64,000 bases of DNA from Pseudomonas azerbaijanoccidentalis (GCF_019145495.1 NZ_JAHSTU010000005.1:310001-374000); one strand, 5' to 3'. Counted from the stretch's first letter, positions 41,480 through 50,661 are shown. The notes: generated by a model from the letters alone, not told the origin. Numbers and translations are program-made.

Positions 41480-42499
41480 TTATTGCCAGCCGAGTGATCT
41501 CCTTTGTTCACTCAAGAACCGCCCGGTCGCGGCATAGTCGGTGAAGCCGGTCGCCGTCTCCGGCACCGGCAGCAACCCGCGCGCCAGTTCCGCCACGCGC
41601 TCTGCCGCTGGTACAACGCTGTGGATCTTGCCCACGCCCTGCCCCGCATACAGCGACAGTTTTTCGGCCATCCGCGGCTTGTCGATTGCCCGGGCGCCGC
41701 CGCCGATGAAGCGCAGCAGGTTCCATTTGTCCCGATTGGGAATCACCCGGTGCGGGGTGCCGTAGGTCCAGCCGAACGAATAACCGGTGCGGTATTCAGT
41801 GTCGTCGGTGGTCGCCTCGACGATCTTCTGTTTGTACAACGGATGGGCATTCGATTCATCGGTAGCGATGAACGCCGTGCCCACCACCACCCCGGATGCA
41901 CCGAGGGACATCAGCGCCCGCACGTCATCGCGCTGGGTGATGCCGCCCGCCGCCAACACCGGCCGCCCCTGCGCAACCGCAAGGATTGAGGTCAACAACG
42001 GCATGATGCCAATCGTGCCGCGATTGAGATGGCCGCCACTCTCACTGCCTTGGGCGATGATGATGTCGGCGCCCTGGGCGATGGCAATGTTGGCCAACTC
42101 CACCGACCCCGCTTGCACCATCACGATGATCCCGGCGTCCTTGGCCCGTGGAATCATGTCGGCGGCATACTTCTCGGCATAGAACAGCGACAGCAGTTTG
42201 GGCTTCTCCTTGAGAATCACCTGAAACTGCGCTTCGAACACATCCGGGCCACCGAACTGCGGCACCAGGTTCACGCCGAAGGGTCGGTCGGTGAGTGCGC
42301 GGGTTTCCTGGATCCAGCGGCGTAAAGCCAAGGGCGGCAAGCGCAACCCGCCGATGACGCCCATGCCCCCGGCATTCGCCACCGCACCCACCAGTTGCGG
42401 CCCGGAAATGGCTGCCATCCCGCCGAGAAAAATCGGGTACTTCACACCGCAGAGCCGGGTAATGGCGTTACCGGCAAAATCAAGACTGTCCTGGTTCAT
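41480..42499 (-). CDS. Nitronate monooxygenase-family protein (NMO-2)
   Basis: 339 residues of the NMO/2-nitropropane dioxygenase family: YPIFLGGMAAISGPQLVGAV, SLFYAEKYA, AQGSESGGHLNRGTIG with catalytic-type His157, and AAGGITQRDDVRALMSLGAS. It differs from NMO-1 (no AGGHRG) and is closer to class II/FabK-like members, so nitronate may not be its substrate. It is the last gene of a minus-strand operon DUF485 - symporter - cytochrome b561 - NMO-2. Confidence 0.85.
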   Translation of the reverse strand: MNQDSLDFAGNAITRLCGVKYPIFLGGMAAISGPQLVGAVANAGGMGVIGGLRLPPLALRRWIQETRALTDRPFGVNLVPQFGGPDVFEAQFQVILKEKPKLLSLFYAEKYAADMIPRAKDAGIIVMVQAGSVELANIAIAQGADIIIAQGSESGGHLNRGTIGIMPLLTSILAVAQGRPVLAAGGITQRDDVRALMSLGASGVVVGTAFIATDESNAHPLYKQKIVEATTDDTEYRTGYSFGWTYGTPHRVIPNRDKWNLLRFIGGGARAIDKPRMAEKLSLYAGQGVGKIHSVVPAAERVAELARGLLPVPETATGFTDYAATGRFLSEQRRSLGWQ

Positions 42500-42502
42500 G
42501 AC

Positions 42503-43057
42503 TCACAGCTCCACATGTTTGCCCAGCATTCGCTTGAGCGTGTTGTTCTTCAGGAGGAAGTGATTTTTCACCGCGCCGAAGATGTGCAGCGCGAGCCCGG
42601 CAAGGAACGCCGAGGCACCGATGTTGAACAGCACATCGACCACGTGCTTCAAGGTTGGATTGGTCGGCAGGATGCTCGGAATCCAGAATCCACCGGGCAG
42701 CATCACCACCTCACCGGCGGCTGCGCGTGAAGCCCACACCGCTATTGGCAACAGCACCAATGCAAGGGCGAGCGACACCGCCACCGAGCGGCTGATGATC
42801 ACTTCGATAGGATTGGGCGTACCGACGGGCAGCGGATGATAGGACGTGATCCGCGCCCAGAACCGATAGCTCGAAACGAGGAACAGCATCAGCCCCAGCA
42901 GGTTTTGTACCCGGCCAAGTTCCAGTTGTTGCGCCTCGCTGGAGGCTTGGCCGATCAACAGTTGCAGGCCGAAAATCGCCAGCAGTGAAAACGCCACGAT
43001 CCAGTGCAGTGCGACGGTGATGGGTGAAAATCCAAGGCCATTGTCTCTAAGTTGCAT
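42503..43057 (-). CDS. Cytochrome b561-type membrane protein
   Basis: 184 residues with four membrane helices and the family's haem-ligand histidines (ALHWIVAFSLL near 18, and two in the last helices, LKHVVDVLFN and ALHIFGAVKNH). Such proteins bind two b haems and pass electrons between quinol and partners. A strong AAAGGAG site precedes the start. It lies 3 bases upstream of NMO-2; it might supply or accept electrons for the pathway, which is inference. Confidence 0.88.
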   Translation of the reverse strand: MQLRDNGLGFSPITVALHWIVAFSLLAIFGLQLLIGQASSEAQQLELGRVQNLLGLMLFLVSSYRFWARITSYHPLPVGTPNPIEVIISRSVAVSLALALVLLPIAVWASRAAAGEVVMLPGGFWIPSILPTNPTLKHVVDVLFNIGASAFLAGLALHIFGAVKNHFLLKNNTLKRMLGKHVEL

Positions 43058-43087
43058 GGCTGACTCCTTTTGCAGAGTGCGAAGGGC

Positions 43088-44761
43088 TTAGTGATTGACC
43101 GCCTGCGCGGCCCCGACTCCCGTCTGGGCACGGATCAACTGATCATCGAAACGTTCGCGTTCAAGCCTTGCTCCGTGACTGCGATCAGTGACCGAGCCCA
43201 GCCAGGTGAAAAAGAACGCCACGTTCATCGAGATGATCGCCGGGTAGTCATACGGGAAGATCGCATCGGTATTGCCCAGCACCTTGACCCACACCGCGGG
43301 CGAGAGAACGACCAGCCCCACCGCACTCACCAACCCGGCAATCCCGCCGATCAGCGCACCGCGGGTCGTCAGCCCTTTCCAGTACATCGAGAGCACCAGA
43401 ATCGGGAAGTTGACCGACGCCGCCACACCAAAGGTCAGCGCCACGAGAAAGGCGATGTTCTGATCCTTGAACAAAATCCCCAGCACCACAGCGACGATCC
43501 CGATGCCCACCGAAGCGATACGCGACACCCGACGCTCATCGCGGGCATCGGCTTTGCCCTTGCGGACCACCATCACATACAGGTCATGGGAAATCGCCGA
43601 CGTGCCGGCCATGGTCAGGCCGGACACCACCGCCAGAATGGTCGCGAACGCCACGGCGGAAATGAAGCCCAGCAGCAGGTCGCCGCCCACGGCTTTGGCC
43701 AGGTGCATCACCGGCATGTTGCCGCCGCCGATCAATTTACCCGCCAGATTCCCGCCCTCGTAGAAAGCCGGGTCCTGCCCGACGATGACAATCGCGGCCA
43801 ACCCCAACACCGCCACGATCAGGTAGAAAAACCCGATGAAACCGGTGGCGACGAACACCGATTTACGCGCCTGTTTGGCGTCGGGCACGGTGAAGAAGCG
43901 CATGAGAATGTGCGGCAACCCCGCCGTGCCAAACACCAGCCCGAGTGCCAGCGAGATCAGCGAAAGCGGATCGGCCACCAGTTTGCTCGGCAGCAGAATC
44001 CGCTCGCCATCGCGGTGCGCGGCCACGGCTTTTTCGAACAACAGATCGAACGAAAAGCCGAACTTGCTCAACGCCAGAAACGCCAGCAACGTCCCGCCCA
44101 ACAGCAACAACCCGGCCTTGATGATCTGCACCCACGTCGTCGCGACCATGCCGCCAAAGGTCACGTACACCGCCATCAACAGGCCCACGGCAATCACTGC
44201 ATAGTTGTAAGGCAAGCCAAACAGCAGCTGAATCAACTGCCCTGCCCCCACCATCTGCACCACCAGATAGAAGCACACCACCGTCAATGAACCGAACGCG
44301 GTCATCGTGCGGATGCGGTTTTGATCGAGGCGAAATGATGCGATGTCGGAGATGGTGATGCGCCCCAGGTTGCGGATGCGCTCGGCGAACAAAAACAACA
44401 GCAACGGCCAGGCGACAAAGAAGCTGATCGAGTACAGCACGCCATCGAAGCCGTTGAAGAAGATCATGCTGGTGACCCCCAGCAACGCCGCCGCCGACAT
44501 GTAGTCCCCGGCCAGTGCCAGACCGTTCTGGAAGCCGCTGATGCCGCCGCCCGCCGTGTAAAAATCGTCCATGGATTTGGTCTTGGACGCAGCCCAGTAC
44601 GTGATGCCCAGGGTCGTTACGACGAAGACCAGGAACATGCTGATGGCGGTGATGTTGATCGGTTGTTTTTCGACGCTCTGTATGACGTCGCCGGCCATGG
44701 CGCGAGCCGCGAATGTGCTCAACAGAACAGGCAGGATGAAGTTCCGCAGGCGCTGTTTCAT
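43088..44761 (-). CDS. Sodium:solute symporter, acetate permease (ActP)-like
   Basis: 557 residues, about 13 membrane helices plus a signal-like first segment (ending ARAMA). SSS-family marks include FYTAGGGISGFQNGLALAGD, SDIASFRLDQNRIR and GTAGLPHILMRFFTVPDAKQ. ActP carries acetate and other short monocarboxylates. It overlaps the DUF485 gene by 4 bases, the same pairing as yjcH-actP in E. coli. In this context the cargo may be a small carboxylate related to the NMO genes. Confidence 0.9.
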   Translation of the reverse strand: MKQRLRNFILPVLLSTFAARAMAGDVIQSVEKQPINITAISMFLVFVVTTLGITYWAASKTKSMDDFYTAGGGISGFQNGLALAGDYMSAAALLGVTSMIFFNGFDGVLYSISFFVAWPLLLFLFAERIRNLGRITISDIASFRLDQNRIRTMTAFGSLTVVCFYLVVQMVGAGQLIQLLFGLPYNYAVIAVGLLMAVYVTFGGMVATTWVQIIKAGLLLLGGTLLAFLALSKFGFSFDLLFEKAVAAHRDGERILLPSKLVADPLSLISLALGLVFGTAGLPHILMRFFTVPDAKQARKSVFVATGFIGFFYLIVAVLGLAAIVIVGQDPAFYEGGNLAGKLIGGGNMPVMHLAKAVGGDLLLGFISAVAFATILAVVSGLTMAGTSAISHDLYVMVVRKGKADARDERRVSRIASVGIGIVAVVLGILFKDQNIAFLVALTFGVAASVNFPILVLSMYWKGLTTRGALIGGIAGLVSAVGLVVLSPAVWVKVLGNTDAIFPYDYPAIISMNVAFFFTWLGSVTDRSHGARLERERFDDQLIRAQTGVGAAQAVNH

Positions 44762-45072
44762 ACGATCGCCCCCGCACGGATTTCTGCGGTCAGGTCATCG
44801 AATTCACCATTGGCGCGATGAATGTAGAGCCCGGTGAACAACCAGGCCCCGACAATGAACACCGCACCCAAAGGCCAACCGATGCTGATGATGCTGGTAG
44901 CGGATAGCTTCGTTGCCAATAGCTGAGGGGCGAAAGCGGCGACCAGGATGAAGGTGAAATACGGAACAAGGGTGGCGGCGGTCAGGCAGGTGACGAACCT
45001 TCGCTGCCGTGAGACCAAATCCTTGTACCGGGGGTGGTTACGGATTCTGGCTGACTCGGTTGCATGATTCAC
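44758..45072 (-). CDS. DUF485 inner-membrane protein (YjcH-like)
   Basis: 104 residues with two membrane helices (FVTCLTAATLVPYFTFILVA; IGWPLGAVFIVGAWLFTGLY) and the DUF485 start IRNHPRYKDLVSRQRRF. It accompanies ActP-type symporters. First gene of the NMO-2 operon; the LysR-type box copy 3 lies 115 bp upstream. Confidence 0.9.
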   Translation of the reverse strand: MNHATESARIRNHPRYKDLVSRQRRFVTCLTAATLVPYFTFILVAAFAPQLLATKLSATSIISIGWPLGAVFIVGAWLFTGLYIHRANGEFDDLTAEIRAGAIV

Positions 45073-45185
45073 GTTGACTCCGTGTAGCAGTGGTTGCGTT
45101 ATTGTTGTTCCACAGCCTCAGATTCAGACTCGATCCGCCACTGGCTGCGGTATCTGTGCCCCCTCAACCTATGCCCCGCACATGA

Positions 45186-45236
45186 TCATGTAAAATGATC
45201 ATTTATGATTCGATTGATCGTTTTTGGTGAATCCAA
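45186..45236. promoter_or_regulatory. Putative LysR-type operator, copy 3 (DUF485 operon / LysR-2)
   Basis: TCATGTAAAATGATCATTTA, followed by TGATTCGATTGATCG, holds a palindromic AATGATCATT core. It matches 3367-3417 at 39 of 51 positions. It is in the divergent region between the DUF485 operon and LysR-2. Confidence 0.6.
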
Positions 45237-45332
45237 CAACAACCTGATTTGCCTTTCAAGCGCTGCCAGCACTAATCTCTTCAAGGCTTTATCTTGTGAC
45301 TTGGCTATTACTTTTTGAGATAGGTGACTTTG

Positions 45333-46214
45333 ATGGATGTAGCGGATCTCAGGGTTGTAGACGCGGTGGCGCGCCACGGCAGCATGAACAAGGCTGCCAG
45401 CGAGCTGAACACTGTGCAGTCCAACGTTTCGGCGCGGATTCGCTCGCTGGAAGATGAGCTCGGGGTCGCGTTGTTTCAGCGCAGCGCCAAAGGTGTGCAG
45501 GTGACACCCGCTGGTCGGCGCATCCTGCCTTTCGCTGCGCGGTTATCGAAACTGCTGCTCGACGCCTCCAGTGCTGCCCGCGATGACGGCCACCCAAAAG
45601 GTGTGATGGAAATCGGCACGCTGGAAACCACCCTTGCCCTGCGTCTGCCCCAGTTGATCGCCCGGTTCGCCAAGGCTTACCCCGAGGTGCGCCCGGTGGT
45701 CCGCACTGGCACTACGTGCAGCCTGATCCAAGGCGTTATCGACTGTAAGCTGGAAGGTGCGTTTGTGGTCGGGCCGGTCAATCATCCGGAGCTGCACACG
45801 GAAATCGCCTTTCGCGAAGAATTGGTGTTGATCACCGCACCCTCAGTGCTGCACATGGACGACATCGCCCGTATCGACAACCTCAAAACCGTGGTGTTTC
45901 GCCTCGGCTGCTCCTATCGCCAACGCCTGGATACATTGCTGACAGACCTCGGTGTATTGGCTCCCGAACCGCTGGAGTTCGGCTCGATCGAAGCCATCAT
46001 CGCCTGCGTTTCCGCCGGGGTTGGCATCACGCTGTTGCCCAAAGGCGTGATCGCCAACGCAGCGCGCGAGGGGCTGGTGGCCGTGCATGAATTGCCACCG
46101 GAGCTGGCCCACGTGGAGACCGTGTTCGTGCGCCGCAACGACGGTTATTATTCCAGTGCACTGGCGACGTTTTTGCAAAGCGTGCGCGAGGAAGGTGTCA
46201 TCGCCCCGCTGTAA
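45333..46214 (+). CDS. LysR-type regulator 2
   Basis: 293 residues from ATG 45333. The DNA-binding domain is at 1-60 (ADLRVVDAVARHGSMNKAAS, NTVQSNVSARIRSLEDELGV), then the effector domain. It diverges from the DUF485-symporter-cytochrome-NMO-2 operon and is its likely regulator. It is a paralogue of LysR-1. Its end overlaps the end of the convergent MFS gene by 17 bases. Confidence 0.92.
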   Translation: MDVADLRVVDAVARHGSMNKAASELNTVQSNVSARIRSLEDELGVALFQRSAKGVQVTPAGRRILPFAARLSKLLLDASSAARDDGHPKGVMEIGTLETTLALRLPQLIARFAKAYPEVRPVVRTGTTCSLIQGVIDCKLEGAFVVGPVNHPELHTEIAFREELVLITAPSVLHMDDIARIDNLKTVVFRLGCSYRQRLDTLLTDLGVLAPEPLEFGSIEAIIACVSAGVGITLLPKGVIANAAREGLVAVHELPPELAHVETVFVRRNDGYYSSALATFLQSVREEGVIAPL

Positions 46215-47433
46215 CGGCCGGCACCGCATAGAACCGGGCTCTGACCCAGCCATTGACGGCGGCACACAGCACCAGTAGCACTGCGGTGACCAGAAACACA
46301 TGATGCAAGCCGAAATGCGCACCGATCTGGCCTCCGATCAATGGCCCGATCACCTGCCCCGAGAATTGCGCCGATTGCAGATAACCGAGAATTTTGCCGG
46401 TGTTATGCTCCGCCACCGAATGACGGATCAGCTTGGCGATGGCCGGCAACAGCCCAGCAATGGTCATGCCCATCAGCCCGCGCAATACCGCCAGTTGCCA
46501 CCATTGCGTGACGTACGCCTGCGGCACCATGACCAGGCCAGTCAACAGCAAACACCCAATAATCACGTTCCAGCTACCGACCCGGTCGGCCAATGCACCC
46601 AGTTTGGCGGCGGTCAGAATGCTGCCCAGCGCCGAACAGGCCATCACCACGCCGGCGATCCGCGCCTGGTCATCGAGCGCCACACCCAGGTCGCCAATGT
46701 AGACGGTGATGATCGGCTCAATGGACATATTGGCGAGCAGTACCATCATCGCCGTCACCAGCAGTGCGCCGATGATGGGCCAGCGAGAACGGTCAGCCGG
46801 CGACAGGGTGTGGTCGACCCGTCGAACGCCATCCGATTGCCGATGGAAGTCTTCACGAATGAGTACCATCGTCGTAATCGCCGCCAGCGCAATCATGGCG
46901 CCACCGACAAAAAAAGTGCCGCGGATACCGGCCCACTGCGGCAAGAATCCACCCACCAATGGCCCGATCAAGTTGCCGGACAAGGCGCCCGTCGAGAGCA
47001 CACCCAAGGCCCAACCGGCCTTTTCCTTGGGCACCTGGGAGCCGATCATGACAATAGAGGCCGATGCATAGCCGCCGATAAGCCCGGCGATCAAGCGCAG
47101 CGCTACCAGGTCGGTGACGTCCCGCGCCAGCCCGATCAGCGACATCACGATGGCCATGCCGATGGCCGCCCGAACCAGCATCGGTTTGCGCCCGAAGCGG
47201 TCGGCCAACCGCCCCCAGAGCGGCGCGGTAATCGCCGTACCAAAAAACGTCGCGCCGAACGCCACGGCCGACCATTGCACCACATCGGCCTGGTTCGTCA
47301 CGCCCAGTTGTTGCACGTACAGCGGCAGGAACGGCAGCAGCATGCTCAGGCTCACCAGCGTGGTGAACGAGCCAAACACGCACACAGCCAGGTTTCGACG
47401 CCAGTAAAAACGATTGCGCTCGGCATAATTCAC
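46198..47433 (-). CDS. MFS transporter (DHA1-type drug exporter)
   Basis: 411 residues, 12 membrane helices. The GRLADRFGRKP motif after helix 2 (about 73-83) is the MFS signature and GVLSTGALSGNLIGPLVGGF is the antiporter motif C of 12-TM drug exporters. It overlaps the upstream MFS gene by 4 bases. The substrate is unknown; the location near the NMO genes could mean export of toxic intermediates. Confidence 0.88.
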   Translation of the reverse strand: MNYAERNRFYWRRNLAVCVFGSFTTLVSLSMLLPFLPLYVQQLGVTNQADVVQWSAVAFGATFFGTAITAPLWGRLADRFGRKPMLVRAAIGMAIVMSLIGLARDVTDLVALRLIAGLIGGYASASIVMIGSQVPKEKAGWALGVLSTGALSGNLIGPLVGGFLPQWAGIRGTFFVGGAMIALAAITTMVLIREDFHRQSDGVRRVDHTLSPADRSRWPIIGALLVTAMMVLLANMSIEPIITVYIGDLGVALDDQARIAGVVMACSALGSILTAAKLGALADRVGSWNVIIGCLLLTGLVMVPQAYVTQWWQLAVLRGLMGMTIAGLLPAIAKLIRHSVAEHNTGKILGYLQSAQFSGQVIGPLIGGQIGAHFGLHHVFLVTAVLLVLCAAVNGWVRARFYAVPAVTAGR

Positions 47434-48653
47434 TTCAGTCCATGCCCCGCAGCCGAACGCCGAACCACCGCCACCACATCGATCACAAACGCAAGCAACA
47501 TGGCCGATGCACCGATGAGAAACAGCAGGCTGTAATTGCCGCCGCTGGAGGAAAACAGGAACGACAAACCATAGGCGGCGACTGCCTGGAACAGCGCAAA
47601 TCCGACCGTTGCGGTTTGCCAGGCTGAGGTCTGTTGCGCAGGATGATGGGCGAGGATTTCATGCACCCGGCCCAGCACCAGCGGCACGGTGCCGGTGACG
47701 AACGCGCCGACGATCACACTGGACGCCATCAGCCAGACACTGCCTGGGCCGAATGCCGGCACGGCAACACAAATGGCTTCGATGATGAACGACACCCGCA
47801 AGGCGCGGCCGAAGCCGACTCGATCAGCCAGCAGCCCTGCGAGCAGCGGCCCGACGGTGGCGCCAAGGCCGAACAGCACCCAATATTGCGCCCCGATTTG
47901 CAGGCCCTGGCCCAAACCCCGTGCAACAAAATCCACCAGAAAAATCATGTGCGGCACCCAACCGGCAGCGTTGAGTGCGTACTCGACATACAGCGCCTTG
48001 AGGGTGCCGTTGGGTGGCGAGTGACGCGGATGTGGGGTGGCGGCCGTTGGCGCGTCGGCTGTCGGCCATCCCCACCAGGCCAACGCGGTCAGCAACAGGG
48101 AAATCAGGCCGAGACCGAGCCAGGTTTGTTCAAGCCCCTGCTGCAACAGCAGCGGTACCAGCGTTCCGGATGCGGCGATCCCGACACCCACGCCCATGAA
48201 AATCAATCCACCCACCAGCCCCCGGCGCGATGGCGAAACGTGCGCCAGAACCGTGGGCGCGGCCAGGACCATCAACGCCCCGCCGGCAATGCCCGACAAA
48301 AAACGCCAAGCGAAAAACCAGGCAAACGACACCGGCCAGGCACAGGCAAAGAACGCGATGCTCGCCAGCAGCATCATCGCGCGCAAAGTAACCCGGGTTG
48401 AAGTTTTCGCCGCCAGCGAACGGCCGAACATGGCGCCAGCCAAATACCCGGCAAGGTTTGCCGCACCGAGGTAAGCGGCCCTGGATGCATCGAACCAGTG
48501 CGCCCCGACAATCGCCGGCAGCAACGGCGTATAGGCAAAACGCGCCAGACCGATCCCTACAAGGCTTGCGGAAAAACCGGCTACGGTGCCCCGCCACGCG
48601 CTGGCAGGTTGTGGCGCGATGCCGGCAATCGTTGGCTTAACACTGTTCATCAT
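47430..48653 (-). CDS. MFS transporter (YbfB/YjiJ-type)
   Basis: 407 residues, 12 membrane helices, with the YbfB/YjiJ marks GIGLARFAYTPLLPAIV and AAYLGAANLAGYLAGAMFGR in the first helices. First gene of a two-gene minus-strand operon with the next MFS exporter. Substrate unknown. Confidence 0.88.
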   Translation of the reverse strand: MMNSVKPTIAGIAPQPASAWRGTVAGFSASLVGIGLARFAYTPLLPAIVGAHWFDASRAAYLGAANLAGYLAGAMFGRSLAAKTSTRVTLRAMMLLASIAFFACAWPVSFAWFFAWRFLSGIAGGALMVLAAPTVLAHVSPSRRGLVGGLIFMGVGVGIAASGTLVPLLLQQGLEQTWLGLGLISLLLTALAWWGWPTADAPTAATPHPRHSPPNGTLKALYVEYALNAAGWVPHMIFLVDFVARGLGQGLQIGAQYWVLFGLGATVGPLLAGLLADRVGFGRALRVSFIIEAICVAVPAFGPGSVWLMASSVIVGAFVTGTVPLVLGRVHEILAHHPAQQTSAWQTATVGFALFQAVAAYGLSFLFSSSGGNYSLLFLIGASAMLLAFVIDVVAVVRRSAAGHGLK

Positions 48654-48976
48654 CTGCCCTTCCGTTCTTCAGTCGGGCCGACTGTACGCGCGAGCAAGGT
48701 ATCTCAATAAACGAATTAATCTGACAGCCCATATCTGAATTAAAGATATGCGACCCCCTTTAGGAGCGAGCCTGCTCGCGATTACGTCAACCCATTCAAC
48801 GCTGAGGTGTTCTGACACGCCGCCATCGCGAGCAGGCTCACGCCTACAAAATTTCTAGAGGGCCTGTTAGTTACACGGTGTATCAACAGTAATTCCCCAA
48901 TCACCGTATATCTTCACCAGGTGCCTTTTTAGAGTGTTCGATGCCCTGCGTTCTTTCACTCCACGAGCGAACCTAT
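48654..48976. other. Intergenic region with REPIN C
   Basis: 323 bases between divergent genes. Positions 48762-48847 hold a REPIN (GGAGCGAGCCTGCTCGCGAT ... CATCGCGAGCAGGCTCACGC). The rest is AT-rich near 48700-48750 (AATAAACGAATTAATCTG; ATATCTGAATTAAAGATATG), where promoters of the two sides may lie. I see no gene. Confidence 0.6.
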
Positions 48977-50005
48977 ATGCCCGACCACTTGAATCAACTT
49001 GATGCCGCACTGGCGGCGTATCCACGGGCAGACCTGCTCGAAGGCCCGACACCGATCCAGAAACTCGCCCGCCTGAGCCGCTTGCCCGAACTCAATGGCT
49101 GCAACCTCTACGTCAAACGTGATGACCTTACCGGCCTCGGGGGTGGCGGCAACAAGCTGCGCAAACTGGAATTCCTGCTGGGTGAAGCCCTGGCGGAAAA
49201 TGCTGACACGCTGGTGACATGGGGTGGTTTTCAATCCAACCATGCGCGCCTGACCGCCGCCGTCGCGGCGCGCCATGGCCTGGCGTGCGAACTGATCCTG
49301 ACCCCGTCAGCCGTGCGCACCGACAATGATTTCTGCCACAACGGCAACGTCCTGCTCGACGGTCTGTTTGGCGCGAAGGTGCATCGGTTATCGCGTGGCG
49401 TGACACCGGATTCCTATGCCACTGAGTTGGTGGCGAAGCTCAAGCAACAGGGTAAAAAGCCTTTTGTCATGCCATTGGGTGGCTCCAGCCCCCGAGGCAG
49501 TCTGGGTTACGCCGCCTGCGCAGCCGAAATCCTCCACCAGGCTGATGCCCTTGACCTGCAGTTCGATCGGATCATCGTGCCCAACGGCAGTGCCGGCACC
49601 CACTCGGGATTGCTGGCCGGTATGACGCTTGCAGGTTGCGCAACGAAGATTGTCGGCTACTCGGTATTGGCCAGCGAAGAACAAGCCATGGCGACGACTC
49701 TGGAAAAAACCCGCCAGACCTTGCACCTGCTCGACTCCAACGCAACGCTGAACGAAGGCACGATCAACGTCGATGGCAGCGAACGCGGCGACGCCTACGG
49801 TGCGCCCACCGAAGCAATGCTTGAAGCGGTGCGCCTGCTGGCCTCCCATGAAGGTTTGCTCACCGATCCGGTTTACGGCGGCAAGGCATTCGCCGGGCTG
49901 CTGGCCGCCGTGCGCCGGGGCGACTACCCGGCCGGCAGTCATCTGCTGTTCGTCATGACCGGCGGCTTGCCCGGCCTGTTCGCCTACCGCAGTGCCTTCG
50001 ATTGA
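48977..50005 (+). CDS. dcyD: D-cysteine desulfhydrase
   Basis: 342 residues of the PLP-dependent ACC deaminase/D-cysteine desulfhydrase family. ATG 48977 gives the normal start (MPDHLNQLDAALAAYPRADL). The PLP lysine is Lys60 in GGGGNKLRKLEF, QSNHAR follows, and NGSAGTHSGLL binds phosphate. The reaction is D-cysteine to pyruvate, ammonia and sulphide. The family cannot be fully separated from other D-amino acid lyases by eye. It ends in a bidirectional terminator. Confidence 0.88.
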   Translation: MPDHLNQLDAALAAYPRADLLEGPTPIQKLARLSRLPELNGCNLYVKRDDLTGLGGGGNKLRKLEFLLGEALAENADTLVTWGGFQSNHARLTAAVAARHGLACELILTPSAVRTDNDFCHNGNVLLDGLFGAKVHRLSRGVTPDSYATELVAKLKQQGKKPFVMPLGGSSPRGSLGYAACAAEILHQADALDLQFDRIIVPNGSAGTHSGLLAGMTLAGCATKIVGYSVLASEEQAMATTLEKTRQTLHLLDSNATLNEGTINVDGSERGDAYGAPTEAMLEAVRLLASHEGLLTDPVYGGKAFAGLLAAVRRGDYPAGSHLLFVMTGGLPGLFAYRSAFD

Positions 50006-50026
50006 TCTGAATTTGAGTGGCCATAA

Positions 50027-50062
50027 AAAAACCTCTCCGGGCGATAACCCGCAGAGGTTTTA
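50027..50062. terminator. Bidirectional terminator between dcyD and the EF-hand gene
   Basis: AAAACCTCT with inner CCGGGcgataaCCCG and AGAGGTTTT: a stem with A-tract and T-tract on the two sides, serving both convergent genes. Confidence 0.85.
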
Positions 50063-50080
50063 ATGGCTTGCATCGATCGA

Positions 50081-50542
50081 TCAGCTCTTGGCTTTGCTCA
50101 TCTGAGTGAACAATTCGGTAGGGACTTTCTTGCCGTTGGAGGTGAACTGGTTGGTGCGGAACTTGTAGACCTCGCCTTCAGAGAGGAAACCGTCGTTGTT
50201 GGTGTCCATCGCCTTGAACTCTTCACCACCCTGCGGGGCAACGGTCAGCAGTTCGTTGAGCGAGACACGGCCGTCGTGGTCGGTGTCAGTACGGGCGAAC
50301 GAAGCGTCGCCGCATTTGCCTTCACCACATTTACCTTCGCCGGCCTTGGTCACTTTGGCGCCGGTTTCACCTGCACCACACTTGCCTTCGCCGCATTTGC
50401 CTTCACTGGTTTTTTCCGCGGAGGCCAGTTGGTAGCCCTGAGGCAGCGCGTCGGCGGCGAAAGCGGTCGAAGCGAGGTTCATGCTGCCGGCCAGTGCAAC
50501 AGCGATCAGGCCAATACGGGATTTGTTCGACATACGGGACAT
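50081..50542 (-). CDS. Exported EF-hand protein with EGKCGEGKCG (HvfA-like) blocks
   Basis: 153 residues. A signal peptide ends near AFA (29). Next come LPQGYQLASAEKTS and two blocks EGKCGEGKCG at 47-56 and 69-78 (Cys 50, 55, 72, 77), the repeat typical of HvfA-type peptides whose cysteines are modified by MNIO (DUF692) enzymes. Residues 86-97 (DTDHDGRVSLNE) and 113-124 (DTNNDGFLSEGE) are two complete calcium-binding EF loops. No DUF692 or partner gene is nearby. A metal-handling role in the periplasm is likely; modification is a hypothesis. GGAGAA precedes the start. Confidence 0.85.
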   Translation of the reverse strand: MSRMSNKSRIGLIAVALAGSMNLASTAFAADALPQGYQLASAEKTSEGKCGEGKCGAGETGAKVTKAGEGKCGEGKCGDASFARTDTDHDGRVSLNELLTVAPQGGEEFKAMDTNNDGFLSEGEVYKFRTNQFTSNGKKVPTELFTQMSKAKS

Positions 50543-50661
50543 AGTGATTCTCCGGATACGGTGTGCGGCCAGGCCGCTAAGGTCATTGCCACTAAGGGCG
50601 ATAAGCCGTGGTGCGAGGGCGTTTGCTTTCTCGCTAAGGCAGGGCTATTTGACTGCAACCG

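Noticed and set aside
43070..44290. Plus-strand frame of 406 codons
   Set aside because: Antisense shadow of the ActP-like symporter gene; low-complexity His/Arg/Gln product.
46300..47535. Plus-strand frame of 411 codons
   Set aside because: Antisense shadow of the MFS gene; no plausible protein features.
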